A DNA stretch of 64,000 nt from Bacteroidota bacterium (GTDB lineage: Bacteria > Bacteroidota > Bacteroidia > Flavobacteriales > Flavobacteriaceae): NCBI GenBank assembly GCA_024280635.1, contig JAJRPS010000003.1:1-64000 (forward strand), given 5' to 3'. The notes beneath the pieces are model-generated. The model had not been told where the DNA came from. It saw nothing but the letters and a program-made list of their open reading frames with translations, and did not search any database. A program made the position numbers and the translations under genes. Below, piece after piece: positions 25,487 to 36,030 of this stretch. Positions within the stretch are counted from its first letter, which is position 1; each line of letters begins with the position of its first letter.

Positions 25487-27454
25487 TTAATCTACATTAT
25501 CATGTAAAAATGAATTGTTTGATCGTAATTGGATATCATCATTACTATCTGCACCTAATGTTGTACGTGAAATAGTACCATCTCCTTGTTGCTCATTCAA
25601 TTCTATTCCTTTACGCACAAAAGCAGGTTGACGCTCTATTTCATCAATATTTTTATTAATATTAGAACGGAAATTGTAATTAAAACGTTTTAAATTTCGT
25701 TTACGCCCTTCTGCTAATAACTTATTAGCTTCTTCAATAGGAAGTTCAAACAAATCTACTTCTACCTCTTCTTTTGCTTCATCTAATGGCGCAACAGATT
25801 CTACTACTTTTTCTTTAACCACAAATGCTTCTGTTGTTGTTTCGGCAACCGCATTTTCATCTTCTTGAACATCCAACACGTATTTTATAATACCTTGATC
25901 ATTATGCTCGGTTACAGCAACTACTTCCGTAGGTGCATTCACTTCTATTTCTGAAACGGTATCTTCTAAATTAAAGACTATTTTTTCAGATTTCTCTGTT
26001 GTTTCTGTTATTTCTGTTTCTGATAACGGCTGAAACAAATCGGTAGTTGCTGCTTCAATTGGCATATCAAAAGAAATGGTAGTTTGCTCTTCTACTTCAA
26101 CTACGTCCTCTTCTTTTTCTGCTGTATCTGAAGAAACATCGGTAATAATAAATGCATCTTCTAATGCTGCAGGCAACATTACTTCATCATATATAACATC
26201 AATATTTTTAATCTCTTCCGTAGTAGATACTAAATTTACTAATGAATCTTCAACAACTTCTTCTTCAAATAAATTGTGAATAATTAGAGGTGCTTCATCT
26301 ATTTTTTTGGGTGCAACTACTGCTTTATCTTCTATTGTACTCTCTTTAGTTGGTAATTGAATATCTGAAATCACATTTTTAGCAGACAATACTTGTGTTA
26401 CCGATTGATCATCACCTAACGCGTGTATGATTTTTTTAGTTTCTGTATCTACAATACTATCTTGTTGTGCGGCATCAAAACCCGTAGCAACTACAGTTAC
26501 TGAAATTTCACCGTCTGCCAGTTTTTCATCTTCTCCAACTCCTTGAATAATATTTGCATTATTACCCGCTTCTGTTTGGATGTATTCATTAATTTCACCC
26601 ATTTCATCCATGGTAATTTCTTCTGATCCTGAAAGAATTAACAAGAGTACATTTTTAGCTCCTGTAATTTTATTATCATTTAGCAAAGGTGAGTCTAACG
26701 CTTTTGAAACAGCCTCAATAGCTCTACCTGCTCCAGATGCTACGGCAGACCCCATGATTGCACTTCCTCCATTTTCCAAAACGGTACGTGCATCTCTAAG
26801 GTCAATATTTTGAATATAGTGATGGGTAATTACTTCTGCAATACTTTTTGCGGCGGTAGCTAACACCTCATCTGCTTTTGCAAAACCTGCTTTAAACCCT
26901 AAATTACCATACACCTCACGTAGCTTATTATTGTTGATGACAATTAAGGAATCTACTTCTTTTCTTAATTTTTCAATACCTATTTGTGCTTGTTCGTTTC
27001 GTTTTTTACCTTCAAATACAAACGGAACGGTTACAATACCTACTGTTAACACACCTGCTTCTTTTGCCATTTTAGCAATAATCGGTGCTGCTCCTGTACC
27101 GGTACCACCACCCATACCTGCAGTAATAAATATCATTTTAGTGTTGGTATCTAACATTTCTGCAAGCACATCAAAACTTTCAATAGCAGATTCCTCCCCT
27201 ACATTAGGGTCTGCTCCCGCCCCTAAACCTTCTGTTATGGAAACTCCTAACTGAATTTTGTTGGGTACAGGGCTATTGTTTAGTGCTTGTGCATCTGTAT
27301 TACAAATAACAAAATCTACTCCAACAATACCTGACTTAAACATGTGATTAATAGCATTGCTACCTCCACCTCCTACACCAATTACCTTGATTACATTTGA
27401 CCTGTTTTTTGGTAAATCAAAAGATATACCTCCGAATTCTGTGCTACTACTCAT
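25487..27454 (-). CDS. ftsZ: cell division GTPase FtsZ, with long C-terminal extension
   Basis: 655 residues. The tubulin-like GTPase forms the division ring. The core (residues about 15-335) carries VIGVGGGGSNAINHM and the tubulin signature GGGTGTGAAPIIAKMA. After the core comes an acidic, Glu/Val/Thr-rich linker of about 230 residues, then a basic stretch (GRKRNLKRFNYNFRSNINKN) and a conserved-looking tip (DDIQLRSNNSFLHDNVD) that should bind FtsA. The total length is nearly twice E. coli FtsZ; extended linkers are usual in this phylum. It is last in the dcw run and starts 22 bases after ftsA. Confidence 0.98.
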   Translation of the reverse strand: MSSSTEFGGISFDLPKNRSNVIKVIGVGGGGSNAINHMFKSGIVGVDFVICNTDAQALNNSPVPNKIQLGVSITEGLGAGADPNVGEESAIESFDVLAEMLDTNTKMIFITAGMGGGTGTGAAPIIAKMAKEAGVLTVGIVTVPFVFEGKKRNEQAQIGIEKLRKEVDSLIVINNNKLREVYGNLGFKAGFAKADEVLATAAKSIAEVITHHYIQNIDLRDARTVLENGGSAIMGSAVASGAGRAIEAVSKALDSPLLNDNKITGAKNVLLLILSGSEEITMDEMGEINEYIQTEAGNNANIIQGVGEDEKLADGEISVTVVATGFDAAQQDSIVDTETKKIIHALGDDQSVTQVLSAKNVISDIQLPTKESTIEDKAVVAPKKIDEAPLIIHNLFEEEVVEDSLVNLVSTTEEIKNIDVIYDEVMLPAALEDAFIITDVSSDTAEKEEDVVEVEEQTTISFDMPIEAATTDLFQPLSETEITETTEKSEKIVFNLEDTVSEIEVNAPTEVVAVTEHNDQGIIKYVLDVQEDENAVAETTTEAFVVKEKVVESVAPLDEAKEEVEVDLFELPIEEANKLLAEGRKRNLKRFNYNFRSNINKNIDEIERQPAFVRKGIELNEQQGDGTISRTTLGADSNDDIQLRSNNSFLHDNVD

Positions 27455-27476
27455 CCTTCTTCTCTTTATAGTTATA

Positions 27477-28829
27477 TTATTCTGCGTTATCTAAAAAATC
27501 TTTTATTTTATCCGTAAGTTTTTCCAAAAAGTTTTTACTTTTTTGTTTTGGAACTTCCGCTACTTCTGTATCAACTTCTATTTCTTCTTCACTTTCCGCT
27601 ACTGCCGTTTGTGTTGCATTTTCTTCTGAAATTTGATTATCTTTCTCAAAGGCTTTGGTTTGTTTTTTATCAATTTCAATAGCGTTCATTAATAAGCCTA
27701 CTGCAGTTGAAAATAATGGACTTGACATTTCTTCTGACGATTCTCCTGCTAAATGTTCATTTGGGTAACCTATACGTGTATCCATACCGGTAATATACTC
27801 TACCGCTTGCTTTAAATGTTTTAACTCCGATCCTCCACCTGTTAAAACAATACCTGCAATAAGTGTTTTATTTTTCTCATCACATCCATAACTTTGAATT
27901 TCGGCATGTACTTGATCAATAATTTCTACCACACGTGCATTAATAATTCTAGATAGGTTTTTCAAAGAAATTTCTTTAGGAGCTCTGCCTCGTAGCCCCG
28001 GAATAGAAACAATTTCATTTTCCTTATTTGCTCCTGGTAAAGCAGATCCAAATTTAATTTTTAACAGTTCTGCTTGCTTTTCAATAATAGAGCAGCCTTC
28101 TTTTATGTCTTCCGTGATTATTTTTCCGCCAAACGGAATTACTGCTGTATGCCTAATTATGTTGTCTTTAAAAATAGCTAAATCGGTAGTACCTCCACCA
28201 ATATCTACTAAAGCTACTCCCGCCTCTTTTTCTTCAGTACTCAATACTGCATCAGCTGACGCTAAAGGCTCTAAAGTAATACCCGCTAAACCTAATCCTG
28301 AATCTACAATACAGCGTCCAATATTTCTGATAGACGAAATATGCCCTACTACAATATGAAAGTTTGCTTCTAATCGACCGCCACACATACCTATAGGCTC
28401 TTTTATTCCTGACTGCCCGTCAATTTTATATTCTTGTGGTAATACATGTATAATTTCTTCACCAGGAAGCATTACTAATTTATTTACTTGACCAATTAGC
28501 TCATCAATATCTTGCTGCGTAATCACTTTATCAGCATCTGCTCTAGTAATATGGTCATTATGCTGAATACTGCGAATATGCTGACCTGCAATACCTGCTA
28601 CTGCTTCCTTTACTTTTAATCCTGATGCTGCTTCGGCTTCTTCTACAGCTTGCTGTATAGATTGTATAGTTTGTACAATATTATTGACAACACCTCTATG
28701 TACTCCTAAGCTTTTGGCTTTACCAACACCTAATACCTCTAATTTGCCGTACTCATTTTCCTGACCCACCATGGCCACAATTTTTGTGGTCCCTATGTCT
28801 AATCCTATTGCGATTTTACTGTTTTCCAT
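27477..28829 (-). CDS. ftsA: cell division protein FtsA
   Basis: 450 residues, actin-like ATPase that tethers FtsZ to the membrane. Visible motifs are AIGLDIGTTKIVAMVG (phosphate 1), VALVDIGGGTTDLAIF (phosphate 2) and GIVLTGGGSELKHL (adenosine). The C-terminal end is a basic amphipathic segment (FLEKLTDKIKDFLDNAE), the expected membrane-targeting helix, after an acidic linker. It lies 3 bases after ftsQ. Confidence 0.98.
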   Translation of the reverse strand: MENSKIAIGLDIGTTKIVAMVGQENEYGKLEVLGVGKAKSLGVHRGVVNNIVQTIQSIQQAVEEAEAASGLKVKEAVAGIAGQHIRSIQHNDHITRADADKVITQQDIDELIGQVNKLVMLPGEEIIHVLPQEYKIDGQSGIKEPIGMCGGRLEANFHIVVGHISSIRNIGRCIVDSGLGLAGITLEPLASADAVLSTEEKEAGVALVDIGGGTTDLAIFKDNIIRHTAVIPFGGKIITEDIKEGCSIIEKQAELLKIKFGSALPGANKENEIVSIPGLRGRAPKEISLKNLSRIINARVVEIIDQVHAEIQSYGCDEKNKTLIAGIVLTGGGSELKHLKQAVEYITGMDTRIGYPNEHLAGESSEEMSSPLFSTAVGLLMNAIEIDKKQTKAFEKDNQISEENATQTAVAESEEEIEVDTEVAEVPKQKSKNFLEKLTDKIKDFLDNAE

Positions 28830-28832
28830 AGC

Positions 28833-29579
28833 TTATTTTTTAGTGCAAATTACTTGAGATGCTATTTGTAAGTTTACTTTTTTATATTGATGCAATGTTT
28901 TATCTTTTTTTGCTTTTTGATAAAAGGCTTTGAAATTTTCTATTTTACGTTTTCCATTTGCTGATGTACCAAAGTCAATTACAAAATCAAATTTGCGTAG
29001 CAACAATGTGTATTTATTTTTCATCACTACAATACCCGACACACTTTGTTTAAAAAACGAATCACTAGTAATGGTTTGCACTACTTTAAACACATCTTTT
29101 AAGTTTTTTTTTGTAACATCTCCTGTTACCAAAGGCACTCGTACAGCAAAGTTTGGCGAAATAGGCATCTTTTCACCCATCTCGTCAATGTAATATGTTT
29201 CATTTGTATGCACTCTTGCTCGTGGTGTTTTCTGCAAAACATTTACACCAACACACCCATTTACAGAAACATACACATTTGATTTCCTTACAAAAGGATT
29301 ACTATTTAATGTTTTTTCTAACCTACTCAAATCTAACGCTTCTTTGGTTATATTTTTTATACTTCCTTTATTTTGTATTAACAAGTTATTAACCGTTTTT
29401 TCTGCTAATAACAATTGCTCTGGATGTTCAAAATTTACTTCTAATTTAGACAGCAAACGACGATTACTTCTGCCTGATGAAAAGGCATACAGAAAGGCAA
29501 CTACACCAAAAATAAACACTAATTTTATAGTGGCAAATAATTGGGTTTGAAAGAAGCTTTTTTTAGGGATACTTTCCAT
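28833..29579 (-). CDS. ftsQ: cell division protein FtsQ
   Basis: 248 residues, single N-terminal transmembrane helix (IKLVFIFGVVAFLYAF) and a periplasmic region with a POTRA-like part (NPFVRKSNVYVSVNGCVGVNVLQKTPRAR) followed by the beta domain (YYIDEMGEKMPISPNF). It connects early and late divisome proteins. Sequence is poorly conserved in the family, but position between murC and ftsA is decisive. One base separates it from murC. Confidence 0.92.
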   Translation of the reverse strand: MESIPKKSFFQTQLFATIKLVFIFGVVAFLYAFSSGRSNRRLLSKLEVNFEHPEQLLLAEKTVNNLLIQNKGSIKNITKEALDLSRLEKTLNSNPFVRKSNVYVSVNGCVGVNVLQKTPRARVHTNETYYIDEMGEKMPISPNFAVRVPLVTGDVTKKNLKDVFKVVQTITSDSFFKQSVSGIVVMKNKYTLLLRKFDFVIDFGTSANGKRKIENFKAFYQKAKKDKTLHQYKKVNLQIASQVICTKK

Positions 29580-29580
29580 T

Positions 29581-30933
29581 TTACACTTTACTTGTTAATT
29601 CTTTTTTTATTTTTTTTACTTCCGCACCAATATCTCCTGCACCAATAGTTAAAATTACTGTAGCATTTGCTTCTTTTATTTCGGAAACTATCTGGTTTTT
29701 TGTAATTAATTTTTTATCAGAAGTCTCAATTTTTTGCAATAACCATGATGCGGTTACACCTGTTATCGGTAATTCTCGAGCAGGATAAATATCCAACAAC
29801 CTTACTACATCAAACTGACTTAAACTTTTTGCAAAATCATCAGCAAAATCTTGTGTTCTACTAAATAAATGCGGCTGAAATATTGCCATTATTTTTTGGT
29901 TAGGATACATTTCTCTCACCGCTTGATGCACTGCATTTATTTCTGTAGGATGATGTGCGTAATCATCTATAAAAATCAATTTTTCTGTTTTTATTTGATA
30001 CGTAAACCTACGCTCTACTCCTTTAAAAGAGGCTAATCCTTTAATTAAATCTTGAGTATTAAATCCGTAATCATATGCCATTGCAAAAGCAACTAATGCA
30101 TTTGATAGATTATGATTTCCTGGTAAATGAAACACTACTTTTTCTATAATTTCTTTGGGTGTTTTGATATCAAAAACATAACTTCCCTTATCAATTTTTA
30201 TATTTTGTACTACATAATCGGTATTTGTATTTACACCATAAGTGATACCACTTAAAGCAACTCCTTTAGCTACAAATAGTTTGGATGTATCTACCAACCT
30301 GTTTGCAAAAGCTTTAAAACTTTTTTCCAATTCATCTGCTTGCCCATAAATATCCAAATGATCAGCATCTGTAGATGTTATACACGCTACGTTTGGCGAC
30401 AATTCTAAAAAAGAACGATCAAACTCATCTGCTTCTACTACTGAAATTTCCGAACCGTTTACAATTAAATTGGAATGATAATTTTCTGTAATTCCACCTA
30501 AAAATGCTGTCATATTTGCATTACACACTTTTAACAAGTGTCCTAAAATAGCAGATGTTGTGGTTTTACCATGTGTTCCTGCAACTGCAAAACAAAACGT
30601 ATTTTGTGTAATCAACCCCAATACTTCCGCTCGTTTTTTTACAACAAAATTATTGGCTACAAAATACTGCAACTGCTCATGAGTATTGGGTATTGCTGGG
30701 GTATATACCACTAAAATATTTTCTGAATTTTTATGGCTTTCTGGTATACTTTTAAGTGTTTCATCAAAACAAATTGTGATACCCAGTGTTTGCAAATTGG
30801 ATGTAATATTTGTTTCGGTTTTATCATAACCCGCAACATTTTTACCAATATGCTTAAAATATCGTGCTAAAGCACTCATTCCGATACCTCCGATACCTAC
30901 AAAATAAACGTTATGTATACTTTTAATATTCAA
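29581..30933 (-). CDS. murC: UDP-N-acetylmuramate--L-alanine ligase
   Basis: 450 residues. It adds L-Ala to UDP-MurNAc, the first peptide step of murein synthesis in the cytoplasm. The N-terminal Rossmann motif is VYFVGIGGIGMSALARYF, the ATP loop AGTHGKTTTSAILGHLL, followed by EADEFDRSFL and FIDDYAHHPTEI. Normal length, all three Mur-ligase domains present. Confidence 0.98.
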   Translation of the reverse strand: MNIKSIHNVYFVGIGGIGMSALARYFKHIGKNVAGYDKTETNITSNLQTLGITICFDETLKSIPESHKNSENILVVYTPAIPNTHEQLQYFVANNFVVKKRAEVLGLITQNTFCFAVAGTHGKTTTSAILGHLLKVCNANMTAFLGGITENYHSNLIVNGSEISVVEADEFDRSFLELSPNVACITSTDADHLDIYGQADELEKSFKAFANRLVDTSKLFVAKGVALSGITYGVNTNTDYVVQNIKIDKGSYVFDIKTPKEIIEKVVFHLPGNHNLSNALVAFAMAYDYGFNTQDLIKGLASFKGVERRFTYQIKTEKLIFIDDYAHHPTEINAVHQAVREMYPNQKIMAIFQPHLFSRTQDFADDFAKSLSQFDVVRLLDIYPARELPITGVTASWLLQKIETSDKKLITKNQIVSEIKEANATVILTIGAGDIGAEVKKIKKELTSKV

Positions 30934-30976
30934 AATTTAAAGATTTAAAGTTCAAAATTGTTTTTAGTAAAAACAA

Positions 30977-32077
30977 TTAAGCCTCTATTAATTTTATTAC
31001 TTGTTTAACAATATCTTTTGTTGCATTTATTAATGCTAATTTTTTAATGTTTACTGCTAATTTTTGTTGCTGATTCTCATTAGCTAATAATTCTGAAAAT
31101 TGCATTTCAAACTCCATGTTTAAATCAGCTTCTTTTATTAAAATTGCTGCATTTTCTTTTACAATAGCTTGTGCATTTTTAGTTTGATGATCTTCTGAAA
31201 CATTTGGACTCGGAATAAAAACAACTGGCTTCCCTACCACACACAACTCTGATACAGAACTTGCTCCTGCACGAGAAATTATTACATCAGCAGCGGCATA
31301 CGCTAAATCCATCTTATTCAAAAATGCATGCACCTGAACTCCTTTTTTATCATTGTATTTTTGATACTGATTTTCATACAGTTTTCCGCATTGCCATATC
31401 AACTGTACCTTTTGATTTTGAAAAAAACCAAGTTCTTTTTCTATTAATTTATTAATGTTTCTTGCCCCTAAACTACCACCTAAAACCAAGATTGTTTTCT
31501 TGGTTGTATCTAAATTAAAGAACAATAATGCTTTTGCTCTTTTTGAATCAATTTCTAATAAATCTTGACGGACTGGATTTCCTGTTTTTATCAACTTATT
31601 TTTAGGAAAAAATCGCTCTAAATTATCATACGCTACACAAATAGCATTTGCCTTTTTAGATAATAATTTATTGGTAATTCCTGGGTATGAGTTCTGTTCT
31701 TGTATTAATGTAGGAATTCCTTTTACATTTGCCATTTGTAACAATGGACCGCTAGCAAACCCTCCTGTACCAATAGCAATATCTGGCTTAAATTGTTTGA
31801 TTATTTTTTTAGCACTCCATAAACTACTCGTTAATTTAAAGGGAAATAATAGATTGTTTTTTGATAATAACTTCCGCTCAATACCTGAAATCCATAATCC
31901 TTTTATTGCATAACCCGCAGCGGGAACTTTTTCCATTTCCATACGGTCTTTTGCGCCTACAAATAAAAACTCGGTATTTGGATACTGACTTTTTATTTCG
32001 TTAGCAATAGCTATTGCAGGATAAATATGTCCTCCTGTACCACCTCCTGATAATATGATTTTATAATTTGATTTCAC
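30977..32077 (-). CDS. murG: UDP-GlcNAc:lipid I GlcNAc transferase MurG
   Basis: 366 residues. It makes lipid II at the inner face of the membrane. The N-terminal [20 protein letters not shown] is the signature acceptor-side loop; [33 protein letters not shown] and [14 protein letters not shown] form the UDP-GlcNAc site. It lies between ftsW and murC. Confidence 0.98.
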   Translation of the reverse strand: MKSNYKIILSGGGTGGHIYPAIAIANEIKSQYPNTEFLFVGAKDRMEMEKVPAAGYAIKGLWISGIERKLLSKNNLLFPFKLTSSLWSAKKIIKQFKPDIAIGTGGFASGPLLQMANVKGIPTLIQEQNSYPGITNKLLSKKANAICVAYDNLERFFPKNKLIKTGNPVRQDLLEIDSKRAKALLFFNLDTTKKTILVLGGSLGARNINKLIEKELGFFQNQKVQLIWQCGKLYENQYQKYNDKKGVQVHAFLNKMDLAYAAADVIISRAGASSVSELCVVGKPVVFIPSPNVSEDHQTKNAQAIVKENAAILIKEADLNMEFEMQFSELLANENQQQKLAVNIKKLALINATKDIVKQVIKLIEA

Positions 32078-32083
32078 TTTTTT

Positions 32084-33274
32084 TTACATTGTTTGCGTTA
32101 ACACATCTAGCGGGTTATCGGTTTGCGTTAATTTTGCTTTTTTCACTACTGCTTTTGTATGACTACTTACACTTAAGATAACACCTAGTGCCGCACAAGT
32201 TATCCAAATAGATGTTCCTCCTGAACTTATTAGCGGCAGTGTTTGCCCCGTAACAGGAAACAATTCCGTTGCAACCGCCATATTAATAAATGCCTGAAAA
32301 ATGATAGGAAACCCAACACCTATTACCACAAACTTGCCAAACAAATTTGTTGTTTTATTAACCAAAACAATCATCCTAAACAACAAGGATAGATATAATA
32401 CCAATATGAATACCCCTACAAATAAACCCCACTCTTCTACAATTATGGCGTAAATAAAATCGGAAGATGATTGTGGTAAAAAGTTTTTTTGAACACTTTT
32501 ACCTGGTCCTAAACCTGTTAATCCACCAGAAGCTATTGCCATTTTAGCACGTTCTATTTGATAGTCTTCCGCTGTATCTTCTCCATTTGAGAAATTTTCA
32601 ACTCTGCTTACCCATGTTTCTACACGATTAGGAAAAGCATCTGGAAACGCTTTTGCGGTTAGTCCGAAAAGTAATAAAAGTACTAATCCTAAACCTAAAA
32701 TATAGCCTATATATTTTAATGAATACCCTCCAACAAACGTGAGCATTAATACCATTGTAAAAATAATAGCTGTAGTAGATAGGTTTGACGGTAAAATAAG
32801 CGCTAGTATTATTCCCACAGGAATCCAAAGTTTTATAAAACTCCCTTTAAACGTAACTACCTCACCCTTAATATTTGACAAATATTGCGCTACATACACC
32901 ATTAAAACTACTGCCGCTAATGTAGACGTTTGAAAAGAAGCTCCTATAATAGGAATTCCAACCCATCGAGTTGCTCCTCCTCGAGTAATTCCAAAAAACA
33001 TCGTATACAACAACAACGCAATTACAATTGGAAGTCCTATTTTTGATAATCCTTTAAAATAATGCGGTGGCATTTTATGCACCCCGTACATAACAGCAAA
33101 CCCCACTGATAAATGAAATGCATGTTTAAGTAATAAACCTATTGAATTTTTACCGTATAAATTAACCAAATTACTACTAGCACTAAACACAGGTAAAAAT
33201 GAAAATAATGCTAAAAGCGAAATAATAGCCCAAATGTATTTATCTCCTTTTATATGTTTAAAAATTGTTGTCAT
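32084..33274 (-). CDS. ftsW: SEDS glycosyltransferase FtsW
   Basis: 396 residues, about ten transmembrane segments. SEDS family murein polymerase of the divisome. The late motifs FINMAVATELFPVTGQTLPL and ISSGGTSIWITCAALG are diagnostic. Placement between murD and murG identifies FtsW rather than RodA. It starts 47 bases after murD. Confidence 0.96.
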   Translation of the reverse strand: MTTIFKHIKGDKYIWAIISLLALFSFLPVFSASSNLVNLYGKNSIGLLLKHAFHLSVGFAVMYGVHKMPPHYFKGLSKIGLPIVIALLLYTMFFGITRGGATRWVGIPIIGASFQTSTLAAVVLMVYVAQYLSNIKGEVVTFKGSFIKLWIPVGIILALILPSNLSTTAIIFTMVLMLTFVGGYSLKYIGYILGLGLVLLLLFGLTAKAFPDAFPNRVETWVSRVENFSNGEDTAEDYQIERAKMAIASGGLTGLGPGKSVQKNFLPQSSSDFIYAIIVEEWGLFVGVFILVLYLSLLFRMIVLVNKTTNLFGKFVVIGVGFPIIFQAFINMAVATELFPVTGQTLPLISSGGTSIWITCAALGVILSVSSHTKAVVKKAKLTQTDNPLDVLTQTM

Positions 33275-33321
33275 TTAATTACGGAACAATAGTTCTTTTT
33301 ATTTTTGTTGATTTAAAATTA

Positions 33322-34686
33322 TTATAACTTACGTACTGCGTTTTTAAATTGTCTTCCTCTATCTTCATAGTTTTCAAATAAATCAAAACTTGCACAAGCT
33401 GGTGATAACAATACATTATCACCTTTTTCCGCTAACATATATGCCATCTTTACAGCTTCTTGCATGGACTGTGCTTCTGTTAACACCTCAACGGTACCAT
33501 TAAAAACATTTTTAATTTTTTCATTACCTGCACCTAAACAAATAATAGCACGTACTTTTTCATGAACAAGTGGCAACAAATCAGCATAATCGTTTCCTTT
33601 ATCTACTCCTCCAACAATCCAAACGGTTGGTGAGTTCATACTGTCCAATGCATAAAATACAGCATTTACATTTGTTGCCTTAGAGTCATTTATGTACTGC
33701 ACATTTTGTATTTTTAATACTCTTTCTAATCGATGCTCTACTCCTTGAAAATCTGATAAACTTTCTCTTATAGTCGCTTTTCTAATTTTCAACAAATTAG
33801 CAACTGTAGCTGCTGCCATTGCATTTTTAACATTGTGTTTTCCTTGTAATACGATATTTTGTATTGGCATAATAAATGTTTCGTTATTTATAGTTAGTTT
33901 AATATTGTTATCGTCTAAACAGACGCCTTTTTTTATTTTTTTTGTTAATGAAAACGGCAATAATGTTGCTTGAACGGGATGCGTTTTCAAATATTTTTCT
34001 ATTTCAATATCATCAGCATCATAAATTAAATAATCGGATGCGGTTTGATTTTTTGTTATTCTAAATTTAGATGCGATATACTTTTCATATTGGTACTCAT
34101 ATCGATCCAAATGATCTTCTGAAAGATTGGTAATTACAGCAATGTGCGGCTTAAAATCAATAATACCGTCCAATTGAAAACTACTAAGCTCCAAAACATA
34201 GTTATCAAATTTAGCTTCTGCCACCTGCAAAGCAAAACTATCACCTATATTACCTGCCAGCCCTACATTTAACTCATCTTTTAACAAATGATGTGTTAGC
34301 AATGCCGTGGTTGTTTTACCATTACTACCTGTTATTCCCACAAGGGCTGCATTGGTAAATTGCGCTGCAAATTCAATTTCTGAAATTACAAGAATTCCTT
34401 TCCTCTTTAACTGAACCACTAACGGAACGGTATCTGGAATACCCGGACTTTTTACCACAACATCAGCCATTAAAATTTTAGCTTCGGTATGTTGCAATTC
34501 TTCCCAATCTATTTCATTATTTATAAGAACTTTTTTATACTTACCTTTAATTTTTCCTTTATCAGAAACAAAAACATCATAACCTTTTTGCTTTCCTAAA
34601 ATAGCTGCCCCTACTCCGCTTTCTCCACCACCAAGGATAACTAACGAATTACGATTGGCGTTTGACGTTTGACTATTTTTTTTCAT
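33322..34686 (-). CDS. murD: UDP-N-acetylmuramoyl-L-alanine--D-glutamate ligase
   Basis: 454 residues. It adds D-Glu to UDP-MurNAc-L-Ala. Motifs: NSLVILGGGESGVGAAIL at the UDP-binding end, GITGSNGKTTTALLTHHLL as ATP loop, LSSFQLDGI, and ITNLSEDHLDRY. The end SPACASFDLFENYEDRG is typical of MurD. Within the dcw run between mraY and ftsW. Confidence 0.97.
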   Translation of the reverse strand: MKKNSQTSNANRNSLVILGGGESGVGAAILGKQKGYDVFVSDKGKIKGKYKKVLINNEIDWEELQHTEAKILMADVVVKSPGIPDTVPLVVQLKRKGILVISEIEFAAQFTNAALVGITGSNGKTTTALLTHHLLKDELNVGLAGNIGDSFALQVAEAKFDNYVLELSSFQLDGIIDFKPHIAVITNLSEDHLDRYEYQYEKYIASKFRITKNQTASDYLIYDADDIEIEKYLKTHPVQATLLPFSLTKKIKKGVCLDDNNIKLTINNETFIMPIQNIVLQGKHNVKNAMAAATVANLLKIRKATIRESLSDFQGVEHRLERVLKIQNVQYINDSKATNVNAVFYALDSMNSPTVWIVGGVDKGNDYADLLPLVHEKVRAIICLGAGNEKIKNVFNGTVEVLTEAQSMQEAVKMAYMLAEKGDNVLLSPACASFDLFENYEDRGRQFKNAVRKL

Positions 34687-34730
34687 TTTATCATTTTAAA
34701 TTTAGTATCCTAAATAATAAATTATTATGT

Positions 34731-35987
34731 TTATCTCATTTTCAAGGTTACAACAGTTAAAACGGCTAGCATGATACCAACTATCCAAAATCGATTTACA
34801 ATTTTACTTTCATGCATTCCTTTTTTCTGATAATGATGATGTAAGGGTGACATTAAGAATATTCGTTTTCCTTCTCCATATTTTTTTCGGGTATATTTAA
34901 AGTAACTCACTTGCAATACCACCGATAAATTTTCTACTAAAAAGATTCCGCATAAGATAGGAATCAACAATTCTTTACGCACCGCAATTGCAATTACAGC
35001 AATAATTCCTCCAATAGTTAAACTCCCCGTATCTCCCATAAATACTTGTGCTGGAAAAGTGTTATACCATAAAAAACCGATTAGCGCACCTACAAATGCA
35101 CCTACAAAAACGGTCATTTCTCCAATGCGTGGGATATACATTATATTGAGATAATCGGAAAATATGATATTACCAGACAACCACGTAAATAAACCCAATA
35201 CGGATACTGCAATTACCGATGTTCCTGCTGCCAACCCATCTATTCCATCCGTTAAATTGGCTCCGTTTGATACTGCTGTAATAATAAATATTACTATTGG
35301 TATAAAAATTATCCATGCGTACTTACCCCAATCTTCATTAATTGCTGTTAGAATATCGGCATAATCAAATTCGTTATTTTTTAAAAATGGAATGGTTGTT
35401 TTTGTCGATTTCTCTTCTGCTTTAAATTGTTTTATTGCAGGGTTATGCATTACTAAATTAGTATTTCCCGTACTCACCATTGCCATTTGTATGTGTATTG
35501 GAACCTGTTCTTTTATAGTTACATTTTCATTAAAATACAATACCGATCCTACAATTAAACCCAAACCTACTTGTCCTAAAACTTTAAATTTTCCACTTAA
35601 TCCGTCTTTATCGTTCTTGAACTTTTTAATGTAATCATCAATAAACCCTATCGTCCCCATCCACAACGTGGTAACAATTAACAACAACACATATACATTA
35701 TCTAGTTTTGCGAAAAGCAATACTGGTATTAGTGTTGCAATGATAATGATGATGCCTCCCATTGTTGGCGTACCTTGTTTTTCTTTTTGCCCCTCCAAAC
35801 CTAAATCACGTACGGTTTCACCAATTTGTTGATTGCGCAAAAAGTTAATGATATGCTTCCCAAATATCATAGAAATTAACAACGACACCAATACTGCCAT
35901 TGCAGCTCTAAACGTAATAAACTGAAACAATGTTGCTCCTGGTAGCTGATATTGATCTTCTAAAAATTGGAATAAATAGTATAGCAT
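34731..35987 (-). CDS. mraY: phospho-N-acetylmuramoyl-pentapeptide transferase
   Basis: 418 residues, about ten membrane helices. It forms lipid I from UDP-MurNAc-pentapeptide. Visible are KQGTPTMGG, the Asp pair in FIDDYIKK, the [12 protein letters not shown] loop, [12 protein letters not shown], and the HHHYQKKG motif. It is about 55 residues longer than E. coli MraY because of a periplasmic-loop insert near residues 165-220, usual in Bacteroidota. Confidence 0.97.
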   Translation of the reverse strand: MLYYLFQFLEDQYQLPGATLFQFITFRAAMAVLVSLLISMIFGKHIINFLRNQQIGETVRDLGLEGQKEKQGTPTMGGIIIIIATLIPVLLFAKLDNVYVLLLIVTTLWMGTIGFIDDYIKKFKNDKDGLSGKFKVLGQVGLGLIVGSVLYFNENVTIKEQVPIHIQMAMVSTGNTNLVMHNPAIKQFKAEEKSTKTTIPFLKNNEFDYADILTAINEDWGKYAWIIFIPIVIFIITAVSNGANLTDGIDGLAAGTSVIAVSVLGLFTWLSGNIIFSDYLNIMYIPRIGEMTVFVGAFVGALIGFLWYNTFPAQVFMGDTGSLTIGGIIAVIAIAVRKELLIPILCGIFLVENLSVVLQVSYFKYTRKKYGEGKRIFLMSPLHHHYQKKGMHESKIVNRFWIVGIMLAVLTVVTLKMR

Positions 35988-36030
35988 ATTTTTAATTACT
36001 TAATTGTTCTTGACTGCGCTCGAACTGATG

